Part shown: positions 11,688 to 19,456 of the stretch, piece by piece
Layout of the letters: the number at the start of each line of letters is the position of its first letter
Position numbering within the stretch: position 1 is the first letter of the stretch
DNA from: Chloroflexota bacterium
Lineage (GTDB): Bacteria; Chloroflexota; JAJPGV01
Assembly (NCBI GenBank): GCA_021325635.1
Contig: JAJPGV010000041.1
Span: 62,001-126,000, forward strand
Reading direction: 5' to 3'
Length of the DNA: 64,000 bases
The notes under the pieces: model-generated
The model's database searches: none
Told to the model about the DNA's origin: nothing
What the model saw: only the letters and a program-made list of their open reading frames with translations
Position numbers and translations under genes: made by a program

Positions 11688-13235
11688 CTAGCTCGCTTCG
11701 ACGGTTACAGGGTCGCGGTCCTCGAGCAGATTCTGCCCCACGACGACCACGCTGTCGCCAGGCTGGAGGCCTGCCAGGATCTCGACGTTCCGGTCGTCGG
11801 CGATACCTGTCTTGACCGGCGCCGCATGGGCGCGGCCCTCTTGCACGGTGAACGCCACCTCCTGCCCGTTCTTGAGCACGAGTGCGCCTTTGGGCAGCAG
11901 CGCGACGTTAGTGTGGACGGCGGCCGGGATGTCGATGCGCGTGGACATGCCGCCACGCACGTCCGGTGTATCACCCCGAGGCTCAGCCTTCACGGTGAAC
12001 GTTCGTGTCTGGCTGTCTATCAGCGGCGCGATGCTGCTGATGACGCCGTTGAAGGGCTTGTCGGGGAAGGCCGCCGCGGTCATGCGCACGGGCTCGCCGA
12101 GCCGAACCTGGCCGATGGCCTGCTCGGCTACCTGCACCGCCACTTCCCACTGCGAGGAGGCGATGGCGACGAGCGGACTGCCGGTGGACACGGTGTCGCC
12201 TTCATTCACCAGCTTGCGGGCAACCACGCCTTCGACCGGCGCGGTCACCTTGGTGTCGTCGATCTGGGTTTGCACCAGGTCGATTGCCGCCTGAGCCTGG
12301 GCGACGCCGGCAGCCGCGGCTTGTGCATCCTGGGCGGTGTACGGCTTGCCGGCCAGGACAAGCGCGGCTTCCGCGGCGCGCACGCCGGCGTTTGCCTGGG
12401 CCAGGTCCTGATCGCTGCCCGGCCGCTGGGCCGCGTCCAGCGCATGCTGCGCCTGGTCGACCGCCGCTTTGGCCTGATTGACCTGGTCGGCGGTGGGCGG
12501 ATCGATCAGCACCTTGACCGCAGCATTGGCCTGGTCGATGGCCGTCTGGTCGGCGTCCAGGGCCGACTCGCGCATCTCCTTGGTCATCTGCCCGCGAGCT
12601 ACCTGCGCGTCGTACGTGGTTTGGTCGGCGAACAGCTTGTCTTTGGCCTGCTCCACGGCGAGCTTGGCCTGCTGGACCTGCGCGGGGGTGGCGCCGTTCA
12701 GCAGCTGCTGCAGCTTGGCCTTGGCGGCGTCGAGCTGGGCCTGGGCCTGGCCGACCGATTCGGGCCGGCCCGTTTCGAGCGCTCCTACCTTCTCCTTGGC
12801 GGCGTCGAGCTGCGCCTGCGCCTGGGCCACCTGCTCCGGACGCCCCTGGGCGTTGACGGTGGCCAGCTTGGCCTGCGCCGCCTGCAGGTTGGCGCGCGCC
12901 TGGGCCATCTGCACGTCCAGCTGCGTATGCTCGATCTCGGCGATGACCTGGTCCTTGGCGACCGTGGCCCCGAGATCGACGTTCAGCTTCACGATGCGCC
13001 CTGCCACCTTGGGCAGCACGTTGACCACGAATTTGGGGTTGAAGTCGCCGGTGTAGTTCAGCATGGAGCGGATCTCGCCCGTGGTCACTGTGCCCAGGCG
13101 GACCGTGGTGGGGGCCTTTTCCGCGGCCTGGCTCACGTCCGCCGGCCGAGTCCCGCAGGCTGCTAGCAGCAGCGCCAGCAGCGCCAGCAGCGCCGCCAGC
13201 GTGAGTACGGCTTGTGCTTTGTCCAGGGTTCTCAT
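11688..13235 (-). CDS. RND/HlyD-type efflux adaptor lipoprotein
   Basis: Membrane-fusion adaptor for the adjacent RND pump. A signal peptide ends in the lipobox LLAAC, so the mature protein should be lipid-anchored outside the membrane. A barrel-sandwich half-motif (PKVAGRIVKLNVDLGATVAKDQ) precedes an unusually long Ala/Gln/Lys-rich helical hairpin (about residues 105-320), and the second half-motif (DTKVTAPVEGVVARKLVNEGD) follows. At 515 residues it is well above the 370-400 usual for AcrA; the extra length is all in the hairpin, which contains internal repeats. Its ATG overlaps the tetR stop as ATGA. Confidence 0.92.
   Translation of the reverse strand: MRTLDKAQAVLTLAALLALLALLLAACGTRPADVSQAAEKAPTTVRLGTVTTGEIRSMLNYTGDFNPKFVVNVLPKVAGRIVKLNVDLGATVAKDQVIAEIEHTQLDVQMAQARANLQAAQAKLATVNAQGRPEQVAQAQAQLDAAKEKVGALETGRPESVGQAQAQLDAAKAKLQQLLNGATPAQVQQAKLAVEQAKDKLFADQTTYDAQVARGQMTKEMRESALDADQTAIDQANAAVKVLIDPPTADQVNQAKAAVDQAQHALDAAQRPGSDQDLAQANAGVRAAEAALVLAGKPYTAQDAQAAAAGVAQAQAAIDLVQTQIDDTKVTAPVEGVVARKLVNEGDTVSTGSPLVAIASSQWEVAVQVAEQAIGQVRLGEPVRMTAAAFPDKPFNGVISSIAPLIDSQTRTFTVKAEPRGDTPDVRGGMSTRIDIPAAVHTNVALLPKGALVLKNGQEVAFTVQEGRAHAAPVKTGIADDRNVEILAGLQPGDSVVVVGQNLLEDRDPVTVEAS
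12720..12812 (-). repeat. 75-base internal repeat coding for the adaptor's helical hairpin
   Basis: The stretch at 12720-12737 recurs at 12795-12812, 75 bases away, and the surrounding codons give two copies of QAQAQLDAAK 25 residues apart. Further degenerate copies flank them. The periodicity suggests the hairpin was lengthened by duplication of a coiled-coil unit. Confidence 0.6.
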
Positions 13236-13849
13236 TTCGCCAAGATCCCTCCTCGAACGATGCGCATGAACGTTTCTTGAAAGGAGCCGACGTCTAGCGG
13301 CTCGCCCTTCACCGCGACGTAGAGCTGGAAGCCATCGAACATGGCCATGATGGCCACGGCGGCCATCCGCGGGTCGAGCTCCGGGTCGAGCTCTCCGGTT
13401 TGCTGGCCTTCCCGGATCAGGTCCTGGAGCTGCGTGTTCCAGGCTTCATAGCCGCTCGACGTCAGCGCGCGAGTCTCCTCGTTGTGCACGGCCTCGCCCC
13501 ATACCGAGAGGCTCATGCGCGCGGTCTGCAGCAGCTGCTCCCGGTCGCCGCCCAGACGGCCGAAGGCAGAATCGCCCAGGGCTTCGAGCTTGGCCTCGAT
13601 CGTGGGCCGATCTGCCAGACCATCCATGGCCCGCTGAAACCCAGCGGCCCAGTGGTCGTGGCAGACGGTGGCGAAGAGCTGCTCTTTGCTCTTGAAGTAG
13701 GTGTACAGCCCACCCTTGCTCAACCCTGCCTCGCGACACACATCGTCGATGCTGGTGGCGTCGTAGCCGGTGCGGGTGAAGCAGCGCGCGGCGGCTTCGA
13801 CGATCTGCTGTCGTCGGGTCAGTTCGTACTCGGCGTTGACTTTGGGCAA
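13232..13849 (-). CDS. TetR/AcrR-family transcriptional repressor
   Basis: Ligand-responsive repressor, most likely of its own operon. The N-terminal helix-turn-helix reads RQQIVEAAARCFTRTGYDAT followed by SIDDVCREAGLSKGGLYTYF, the canonical TetR pattern. The C-terminal helical domain (about residues 70-205) resembles TetR_C ligand pockets but is not diagnostic of a compound. The start is TTG with GGAGG six bases upstream. The gene is first in an operon with the adaptor and RND pump, and a palindromic operator lies 11 bases before the start, overlapping the expected transcription start. Confidence 0.93.
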   Translation of the reverse strand: MPKVNAEYELTRRQQIVEAAARCFTRTGYDATSIDDVCREAGLSKGGLYTYFKSKEQLFATVCHDHWAAGFQRAMDGLADRPTIEAKLEALGDSAFGRLGGDREQLLQTARMSLSVWGEAVHNEETRALTSSGYEAWNTQLQDLIREGQQTGELDPELDPRMAAVAIMAMFDGFQLYVAVKGEPLDVGSFQETFMRIVRGGILAK

Positions 13850-13860
13850 GCGTGCCTCCA

Positions 13861-13880
13861 GAAACCGACTGGTCAGTTTC
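13861..13880. promoter_or_regulatory. Palindromic TetR operator
   Basis: A 20-base near-palindrome, GAAACCGACTGGTCAGTTTC, with eight of ten base pairs complementary. The GACTGGTC core resembles operators described for TetR-family autorepressors. It sits immediately downstream of a promoter for the tetR operon and upstream of its ribosome site, so bound repressor would cover the transcription start. Confidence 0.75.
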
Positions 13881-13884
13881 TTTT

Positions 13885-13913
13885 AGGCTACAGGTGACAC
13901 GCCCCTTTGACAA
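13885..13913 (-). promoter_or_regulatory. Promoter of the tetR-adaptor-RND operon
   Basis: On the minus strand TTGTCA (13908-13913) is separated by 17 bases from TAGCCT (13885-13890). The -35 box is one base from consensus and the -10 box is weaker. The predicted start falls inside the adjacent operator palindrome, which supports both assignments. Confidence 0.55.
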
Positions 13914-13993
13914 GCCCCGATTTTTCGGGTCAATGGCTCCCGCTCGCGCGGGCTGCCCCGCTCAGGATGCGGTGCCTGAGTCGCGCCCGTCGA

Positions 13994-14518
13994 TTAGCTG
14001 GCTGGAGGCTCGGCGTAGGCGGTGACGCGTTTGGCGCCGTTGTCCGGAGTGCTGAAATAGCGCACCCGGTAGGAGTGCGTCAGCTGGCTCAGGCGGGCCA
14101 GAGCGAGCGCGCCCACGGACAGCGCGAGGTCGCGCAGGGCCACGTCGTAGTACTCGCCGAGGACGATCAGGTTGGCCACAATCAGCCACAGCCAGAGCAT
14201 GACCACGTAGCCGAAGACGCGCGGCCAGACGGCTGTGAGGATGCCGGCCACGATCTCGATAACCCCGACGCCCATCATGAACTGATGCGGCGTGACAGGG
14301 ACGACCTGGGTGGCCAGCGGCGAAAGGTAATCGTCCCAGTTAGCCAGGACGCCGAAGAATTTGTCCAACCCGGCGATGACTGGCAGCAGGCTGAAGGTGA
14401 TGCGCAGCAGCATCTGCATGCCGCGAACACCGGAGTACAGCCGGTCCTGCTGGGGAGTGGGGGCGCCACGCTCCACTCGTATCTCACGCACCGATACCGT
14501 CTCATGTGGAGAAGCCAT
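13994..14518 (-). CDS. DoxX-like integral membrane protein
   Basis: A 174-residue membrane protein with about four hydrophobic helices (near residues 35-60, 78-96, 102-120 and 128-145). The phrase ITFSLLPVIAGLDKFFGVLANW, with Gly-Leu-Asp-Lys-Phe in the first helix, is typical of DoxX/DoxD-related proteins, whose roles range from redox complexes to unknown. The N-terminal 33 residues are hydrophilic and the C-terminal tail is soluble. It follows the hydrolase gene after 99 bases on the same strand and precedes tetR by 144 bases. No specific function can be assigned. Confidence 0.7.
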   Translation of the reverse strand: MASPHETVSVREIRVERGAPTPQQDRLYSGVRGMQMLLRITFSLLPVIAGLDKFFGVLANWDDYLSPLATQVVPVTPHQFMMGVGVIEIVAGILTAVWPRVFGYVVMLWLWLIVANLIVLGEYYDVALRDLALSVGALALARLSQLTHSYRVRYFSTPDNGAKRVTAYAEPPAS

Positions 14519-14617
14519 ATCTCACCTGCCTCAAGACTTTCCCCCGCGCCCAGCGGCGTTCCTTTGAGACCGCAAGAACCAGGCCAGGGGCGATGGGAAG
14601 CTTGGCAGGGCCGTTCG

Positions 14618-15442
14618 CTACGGCAGGAAGGCGTCGACCAGGCGGTTGAACTGCTCGGGGTTGTCCTGAGCCACATTGTGGCCCGCGTCCGGCACCACCT
14701 CGAGCTTGGCGTTGGGCAGCCGGCGAACCATCTGCTCCGCCACCTCGGCGGTGAGGATGTCGGAATTGCCGCCGCGCACCACCAGCGTCGGACAGGTGAT
14801 GGCGTCCAGCAGCTTCCAGAGATCGGGCGTTGGGGTGGAGCTGGACAGGAAGCGCTGGCGCAGCTTCTCGTCGTACTTGAGCCGGTAGCTGCCGTCGGGC
14901 TGCTCACGGAAGGCATACCGCAGGGATTGCTGAACGAGCTCTTCCGGCCGTTTCGGGTTGGCCAGGCGGACGTATGCCAGCGCTTCGTCGCGACTGGCGA
15001 ATGAGGTTTTGGCTTGCGCCAGCACGTTGGCCATGCGCGCTCGCCCGGCTTGGTCACCCCCCGCCGGTGGCCGGTCCACCAGGACGAGCCGTTCGATTCG
15101 CTGAGGAGCCCCGGCCGCGAACGACAGCGCGGCCCCACCTCCCATGGAGAAGCCGACCAGGGAGAAACGGGTGAGCCCCAGCTGGTCAACGGTAGCCTTC
15201 ACGTCGGCCAGGTTTTCGTCGTCTCCATAGCGCTCGGCGTGGTCGCTGTCACCGTGGCCCCGCAGATCGAGGGCATAGACGTGGTAGCGGCCGGAGACGG
15301 TGGCGGCGAAACCGTCCCACATGTGCGCCTGGTTACCGAAGCCGTGGAGCAGGAGAAGGGGCGGATTGGAGCCCGAGCCCCATTCCACATAGTGCAGCCG
15401 CAAGCCATTGGCCTGCAGAAATCCGTCGCGGTATTCGGTCAC
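14618..15442 (-). CDS. Alpha/beta-hydrolase fold enzyme
   Basis: Cytoplasmic serine hydrolase of the alpha/beta-fold class (274 residues). It shows LLLLHGFGNQAHMW (oxyanion-hole strand), the nucleophile elbow GFSMGG with the catalytic Ser, an Asp in RGGNSDILT, and the catalytic His in DAGHNVAQDNPEQFN. This arrangement fits esterases, lactonases or C-C bond hydrolases, and the substrate is not predictable. The start is a GTG that overlaps the lipoprotein stop as GTGA, so translation of the two is coupled. A longer in-frame reading exists but would run far into the upstream gene. Confidence 0.87.
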   Translation of the reverse strand: MTEYRDGFLQANGLRLHYVEWGSGSNPPLLLLHGFGNQAHMWDGFAATVSGRYHVYALDLRGHGDSDHAERYGDDENLADVKATVDQLGLTRFSLVGFSMGGGAALSFAAGAPQRIERLVLVDRPPAGGDQAGRARMANVLAQAKTSFASRDEALAYVRLANPKRPEELVQQSLRYAFREQPDGSYRLKYDEKLRQRFLSSSTPTPDLWKLLDAITCPTLVVRGGNSDILTAEVAEQMVRRLPNAKLEVVPDAGHNVAQDNPEQFNRLVDAFLP

Positions 15443-15909
15443 TGTGCGGGGGCCAAGGAGGGCGAGGGCTGATCCGAGGCCGTCTGGCGGTCGGGATAGG
15501 TGATGTTCTCGATCTTCCAGGAGCTCCCGACCTTCAGCAGCGAGTAGACGTTGCGGTCGCGAACCGAAAGTGTTTGCCCGGATTGATCGGTCTCCTCCCA
15601 AGTCTCCCAGGTGGTAGCTTCAGCGGTCGTGGCCGAGGTAACGCGAACGTCTCCCCATTCGAGCTTTGCCAGACGAATGCCGACGGTGCCGTCGGCGGCG
15701 ATTTCCTCGTTCCTGCGGGTCATGGCCACGAAGTTCGCGGCTGTGCTGGTGTCCTGCATGATCGATGCGTCGCGGGCGGCGAAGGCGTCTTCCTGCTCGT
15801 GGTTAGCCCGCTCGATGACCGCTTTGATCTGTCCCACGTCGCCGGACCCACAGCCGGCCAGCATGGCCAGCGCCAGGACAGCGACAAGCACACGGGCCAC
15901 GCCTATCAC
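15439..15909 (-). CDS. Lipoprotein with NTF2-like (SnoaL-like) domain
   Basis: A signal peptide with lipobox LAGC gives a lipid-anchored extracytoplasmic protein of about 139 mature residues. The remainder (IKAVIERANHEQEDAFAARDA, then a four-strand region ending VYSLLKVGSSWKIENI) has the helix-plus-curved-sheet layout of NTF2/SnoaL-like proteins, which often bind small ligands. No catalytic residues stand out. The C terminus is Pro/Ser-rich. It is coupled to the hydrolase gene by a four-base overlap. The start is GTG, and a TATACT box ends only eight bases upstream, so the mRNA may be leaderless. Confidence 0.65.
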   Translation of the reverse strand: MIGVARVLVAVLALAMLAGCGSGDVGQIKAVIERANHEQEDAFAARDASIMQDTSTAANFVAMTRRNEEIAADGTVGIRLAKLEWGDVRVTSATTAEATTWETWEETDQSGQTLSVRDRNVYSLLKVGSSWKIENITYPDRQTASDQPSPSLAPAQ

Positions 15910-15917
15910 CGAGAGCC

Positions 15918-15923
15918 AGTATA
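15918..15923 (-). promoter_or_regulatory. Possible -10 box for the NTF2-like lipoprotein gene
   Basis: TATACT on the minus strand ends eight bases before the GTG start. No convincing -35 box is seen 16-18 bases further upstream. If used, transcription would begin at or within a few bases of the start codon. Confidence 0.35.
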
Positions 15924-16059
15924 GCCCTCCGCGGATAGGGCGAACAGGTGGGAGCGATCCCGCTGAGGGAGCTTGGCCGCCGGCCCAAGCAAGCCTTCAA
16001 TTGGCCCGCCGGGCCAACGCTGGCGGCCATGGATCTTCGAGATGGGCCGAAAAAAGGTC

Positions 16060-16087
16060 TTGACCGCCGCAACGGCAAGCCTATAAT
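16060..16087 (+). promoter_or_regulatory. Near-consensus housekeeping-sigma promoter
   Basis: TTGACC (16060-16065) and a perfect TATAAT (16082-16087) are separated by 16 bases, the best promoter seen in the window. It points at the 61-residue orphan gene starting at 16133, giving a leader of about 40 bases. Confidence 0.75.
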
Positions 16088-16097
16088 GATCACTATA
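16082..16097. promoter_or_regulatory. Palindrome over the -10 box (candidate operator)
   Basis: TATAATGATCACTATA is complementary at seven of eight pairs around a TGATCA core. It starts with the -10 box and extends to about the transcription start, the classical place for a repressor site. Confidence 0.5.
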
Positions 16098-16132
16098 GCA
16101 CGGCAGCGAGATCATTTTTAGGGGAAATGGCA

Positions 16133-16318
16133 ATGTGGACTAAGCCAGCTCTGGCCCGAGCCTTGAGACAGCAGAGCCTCATCCACCGGCGGCGGAACTT
16201 CACGTTTACGCCGGCCCCCCTTCCTCGCGAAGAACGCCAGCCCCTGGAGCTGCCCCACAAGGCGGAGGCCCAACCGCCTATGCGGCAGCCTCATTCGGAG
16301 CGAGTGCTGTCCGAGTAG
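16133..16318 (+). CDS. Small basic protein of unknown function
   Basis: A 61-residue protein starting MWTKPALARALRQQS and continuing with a Arg/Pro/Glu-rich, probably disordered chain (RRRNFTFTPAPLPREER) and an acidic end (SERVLSE). There is no signal peptide, membrane segment or domain that I recognise. The ATG at 16133 is chosen over the one at 16127 because AGGGG lies eight bases upstream of it. The strong promoter and ribosome site suggest a real, well-expressed gene. It stands alone between two divergent/convergent minus-strand units. Function unknown. Confidence 0.6.
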   Translation: MWTKPALARALRQQSLIHRRRNFTFTPAPLPREERQPLELPHKAEAQPPMRQPHSERVLSE

Positions 16319-16342
16319 CGCCCGGACCGGGGCGAGCCAGGC

Positions 16343-16888
16343 TCAGGCCGCAAGGTGCTGCGCCTGGCTCACCAAGGCGCTCAGCCGCTCCAGGTACTGC
16401 GCGCACAGCTCCGTAGCCGACTCGGCCGGCCGTTCGCGGAAGGCCGCTGCGCCATCGTGCCCGGAGGTCTGAATATCTGGAAGCTCGGCGGCTCCCAGTG
16501 GGTCTACGCGTGGGTGCTCAAGCGTGTTAGGCGCGAGCGCTACCGACGCCTCGCCGGAGGGAAAGGTGATGCGGAAGTGGCGCCGTTCACCGAAAAAGGT
16601 CGAGATGTCATCACGCAGCCAGCGTTCGCGGGCAGTCACGTACCAGCGTGTGAAGCCGGGAATGCTGACCCCATCTTCCTGCAGCAGGTACAGCACCGTG
16701 CGGGCCGCGCTGAGAAAGGCGCTGAAGGCAAACCGAAAGGCATCTTCGCCCTGCAGCCGGCCAGGCACTGTTTCGGCTTCCTCCGGCAGCTCCGCCACCC
16801 GCATCAGCAGCAGGAAGTGGTAGGCCTCGTTCACCTTGTCCACGCAACCGCTGAACGGCCGCTGGCTCGGCTCTTTTGCTGCCGTCAC
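16343..16888 (-). CDS. Unknown protein coupled to acetoacetyl-CoA synthetase
   Basis: A 181-residue soluble protein, not recognised. The N-terminal half is helical (VDKVNEAYHFLLLMRVAE, then FAFSAFLSAARTVLYLLQED), followed by an aromatic-rich segment (GFTRWYVTARERWLRDDISTFFGERRH), a short strand region (FRITFPSGEASVAL) and a C-terminal amphipathic helix. It starts at a GTG three bases after the synthetase stop, so both are almost certainly co-transcribed. The spacing suggests a functional link, but nothing identifies what it is. Confidence 0.7.
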   Translation of the reverse strand: MTAAKEPSQRPFSGCVDKVNEAYHFLLLMRVAELPEEAETVPGRLQGEDAFRFAFSAFLSAARTVLYLLQEDGVSIPGFTRWYVTARERWLRDDISTFFGERRHFRITFPSGEASVALAPNTLEHPRVDPLGAAELPDIQTSGHDGAAAFRERPAESATELCAQYLERLSALVSQAQHLAA

Positions 16889-16891
16889 CCG

Positions 16892-18871
16892 TCAATGTCC
16901 ATTGCGCGCTTTGGCCAGCGCTGCGAAGTGCCGCAGCGCGCTCGGGTCGGCCGCGGCGCCGACGTTGGCGGCCTTCTCCAGGGCAACGCCCATGAACAGC
17001 TTCTTGACCGGGACTTCCATTTTCTTGCCGCTGAGGGTGCGCGGCACGGCTGGAACGGCCACGACTTCGTCGGGTACGTGACGCGGAGAGAGGCGGGCGC
17101 GAAGCTCGTCCTTGATCCGGTCCTCCAGCGCCGCGTCCAGCTCGATCGAATCGCTCAGCACGACGAACAGCGGCATGTAGTAGCCGCCGCCCGGCTGTTC
17201 TACTCCGATGACAAGGCTGTCGGCAACCTCGGGTAAGGCCTCGACCGTCGCGTAGATCTCGCTCGACCCCAGCCGCACGCCGGATCTATTGAGGGTCGAA
17301 TCGGAGCGGCCTTCGATCACGCATCCGCCGCGGCGATTGATGCGGATCCAATCTCCGTGGCGCCAGACGCCAGGATACACGTCGAAATAGCTTTCGCGAT
17401 AGCGTTTGCCCTCGGAATCGTTCCAGAAGTGCGTGGGCATGGACGGCAGCGGGGCGGTGATGACGAGCTCTCCCAGATGATCGACCTGAGGCCGGCCGCG
17501 CTCGTCGAAGGCCTCTACTCCGCAGCCAAGACCGCGGCACTGGAGCTCGCCGGCATACACCGGAAGGAGGGGGTTGCCCAGCACGAAGCCGCTCACTACG
17601 TCGGTGCCGCCGCTGACCGAAGCTAGCCACACGTCCGGCTTGACGTGCCGATACACCCACTCGAAGCCTTCTACGGACAGCGGCGATCCGGTTGAGCCGA
17701 CCATCTTCAGCCGGCTCAAGTCGACCCGCTTACCGGGATCGAGCCCAGCCTTCAGACAGCTGGAGATGTAGGCCGCGCTCGTGCCGAAAATCGTGATGCC
17801 GATCCGGGCGGCGTAATCCCATAGGACGTCGAGGTTGGGGTAGCCCGGGCTGCCGTCGTACAGCACCACCGTGGCGCCCAGCAGCAGCCCGCTCACAATG
17901 AAGTTCCACATCATCCAGCCGGTGGAGGTGTGCCAGAAGTAGCGATCGCCCGGCTGAACGTCGAAGTGCAGCCCCAGGGCTTTGAGGTGCTCCAGCAGGA
18001 CGCCGCCATGTCCGTGAACGAGCCCTTTGGGCAGACCGGTCGTGCCGGACGAGTACAACACCCACAGCGGGTGGTCGAACGGCACCTGCTCGAACGTCAG
18101 CTCGGGCGGACGGCCTGCCTGCAGTTGAGACAGGACGACCGCCCGTGGGTCATCGAACGTGGCTTGCGGATCGAGATATGGGATGAAAACGACGTGCTCG
18201 ACCGTGGGCAGCTGCTCGAGCAGCTGGCGCAGCACGTCGCGCCGGTCGAAGCGCTTGCCGCCGTAGCTGTAGCCATCGACGGCCAGCAGCACCTTGGGCC
18301 CGATCTGGGCGAAGCGGTCGACCACGGCGCTGATGCCGAAGTCCGGCGAGCAGCTCGACCACACCGCGCCGATACTGGCCGAGGCCAGGAAGGCGATCAT
18401 CGCCTCGGGAATGTTGGGTAGAAAGGCGGCCACGCGGTCGCCCGGGCGGACGCCGAAGCGCCGCAGCGCCGCGGCCAGCGAGGCTGCGCCGGCGCGCAGC
18501 TCCGCCCAGCTCGTCTCGCGCGGCTGGCCGCCCTCGGCCAGCGAGATCAGGGCGGGCCTGTCCGCGGTCTCATTCCGGAAAACGTGCTCGGCGTAATTGA
18601 GCTCGGCGCCCTCGAACCAGCGGGCGCCCGGCATTTCCCGGCTGCGCAGCACGGTCCGAAAGTGGCGGCTCAGCCGGACGTCGAAATACTGGTAGATGGT
18701 GGCCCAGAAGCGCTCCAACTCGGACGTGGACCATTCCCAGAGATCGTCGTAGCAGCGGAAATTGAGCCCGTGGTTGGCGGCCAGCCAGCGCAGGTAATCC
18801 GCCAGGGTGCACTGCTCGCGCAGCGTTTCTGGCGGCTCCCACAGCAGCGAGCCCTCCCGCACTCCGGACAT
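16892..18871 (-). CDS. Acetoacetyl-CoA synthetase
   Basis: ATP-dependent ligase activating acetoacetate to acetoacetyl-CoA, used for ketone-body or polyester use and lipid synthesis. It belongs to the ANL superfamily: AMP-binding motif YSSGTTGLPKGLVHGHGG, HTSTGWMMWN, GSTGSPL, the YREDWD-equivalent region and the C-terminal lid with LSGKKMEVPVKKLF carrying the catalytic Lys. The N-terminal ACAS_N-like part (YLRWLAANHGLNFRCYDDLWEWS) and the ELNYAEHVF phrase favour acetoacetate over acetate. ATG 18871 gives 659 residues; a TTG at 18877 is also possible. Neither has a ribosome site, because a long hairpin lies directly upstream. Confidence 0.9.
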   Translation of the reverse strand: MSGVREGSLLWEPPETLREQCTLADYLRWLAANHGLNFRCYDDLWEWSTSELERFWATIYQYFDVRLSRHFRTVLRSREMPGARWFEGAELNYAEHVFRNETADRPALISLAEGGQPRETSWAELRAGAASLAAALRRFGVRPGDRVAAFLPNIPEAMIAFLASASIGAVWSSCSPDFGISAVVDRFAQIGPKVLLAVDGYSYGGKRFDRRDVLRQLLEQLPTVEHVVFIPYLDPQATFDDPRAVVLSQLQAGRPPELTFEQVPFDHPLWVLYSSGTTGLPKGLVHGHGGVLLEHLKALGLHFDVQPGDRYFWHTSTGWMMWNFIVSGLLLGATVVLYDGSPGYPNLDVLWDYAARIGITIFGTSAAYISSCLKAGLDPGKRVDLSRLKMVGSTGSPLSVEGFEWVYRHVKPDVWLASVSGGTDVVSGFVLGNPLLPVYAGELQCRGLGCGVEAFDERGRPQVDHLGELVITAPLPSMPTHFWNDSEGKRYRESYFDVYPGVWRHGDWIRINRRGGCVIEGRSDSTLNRSGVRLGSSEIYATVEALPEVADSLVIGVEQPGGGYYMPLFVVLSDSIELDAALEDRIKDELRARLSPRHVPDEVVAVPAVPRTLSGKKMEVPVKKLFMGVALEKAANVGAAADPSALRHFAALAKARNGH

Positions 18872-18880
18872 GCGCAAATT

Positions 18881-18919
18881 CTAGGTGGCTGGCGGCCGCA
18901 GCGGCAGCCAGCCACCTAG
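18881..18919. terminator. Very stable hairpin between ribH and acetoacetyl-CoA synthetase
   Basis: A 13-base perfect stem (CTAGGTGGCTGGC with its complement) encloses a second GCCGC/GCGGC stem, 39 bases in total. It lies 57 bases after the ribH stop and ends nine bases before the synthetase ATG. In the direction of both genes it is followed by AATTT, a poor T-tract. It may terminate the riboflavin operon and also occlude the next ribosome site. Confidence 0.55.
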
Positions 18920-18976
18920 CTGGCAGTACCAAGCCATCGCTTGCTCATCACAGCGGGCGAGCGACGGCCGGAGCTT

Positions 18977-19453
18977 CTAGGCTAGCTCCTGGCGGAGCTT
19001 GCGCATGAGGTTGGCCATCTCGATCGCTTCCGCGGCTGCCTCGCGGCCGCGGTTCATCTTCAGCCCGGAGCGGTCCAGGGCCTGGCCGGCGTCCTCCGTC
19101 GTCAGGACGGCGAAGATCACCGGGACCCGGCACTCCAGGCTCACGCGGCCGATGCCGGATGCCGCTCCCCCGGCTACGTAGTCGAAATGGCGGGTCTCAC
19201 CCTTGATGACGCAGCCCAGGCAGATGATGGCGTCGAAGCGCTGGGAGCGCGCCATCTCCTGCGCGGCCAGCGGGATCTCGAACGATCCGGGCACGCGAAC
19301 CACGGTCACCTGTTCGTCCGGCAGGCCGTGCCGCCTCAAACCCTCGATGGCGCCCTCCAGTAGCTGGCTGGTAATCGCGTCGTTGAAGCGGGCCACGACG
19401 ATACCAATGCGGACATCGGCCTCGGGCACGAGCCCACCTTCGATTGTCACCAT
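18977..19453 (-). CDS. ribH: 6,7-dimethyl-8-ribityllumazine synthase
   Basis: Penultimate step of riboflavin synthesis: condenses the ribityl-aminopyrimidine with dihydroxybutanone phosphate. The motifs IGIVVARFNDAITSQLLEGA, VPGSFEIPLAAQEMA, CLGCVIKGETRHFDYVA (with the catalytic His) and FAVLTTEDAGQALDR are complete. The 158-residue length is normal for the icosahedral/pentameric enzyme. It begins three bases after ribBA and is the last gene of the operon. Confidence 0.97.
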   Translation of the reverse strand: MVTIEGGLVPEADVRIGIVVARFNDAITSQLLEGAIEGLRRHGLPDEQVTVVRVPGSFEIPLAAQEMARSQRFDAIICLGCVIKGETRHFDYVAGGAASGIGRVSLECRVPVIFAVLTTEDAGQALDRSGLKMNRGREAAAEAIEMANLMRKLRQELA

Positions 19454-19456
19454 GAT

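Noticed and set aside
11448-13166. A 572-codon frame antisense to the RND pump and adaptor
   Set aside because: Low-complexity Gly/Leu/Val/Arg sequence caused by the repetitive adaptor codons; no domain.
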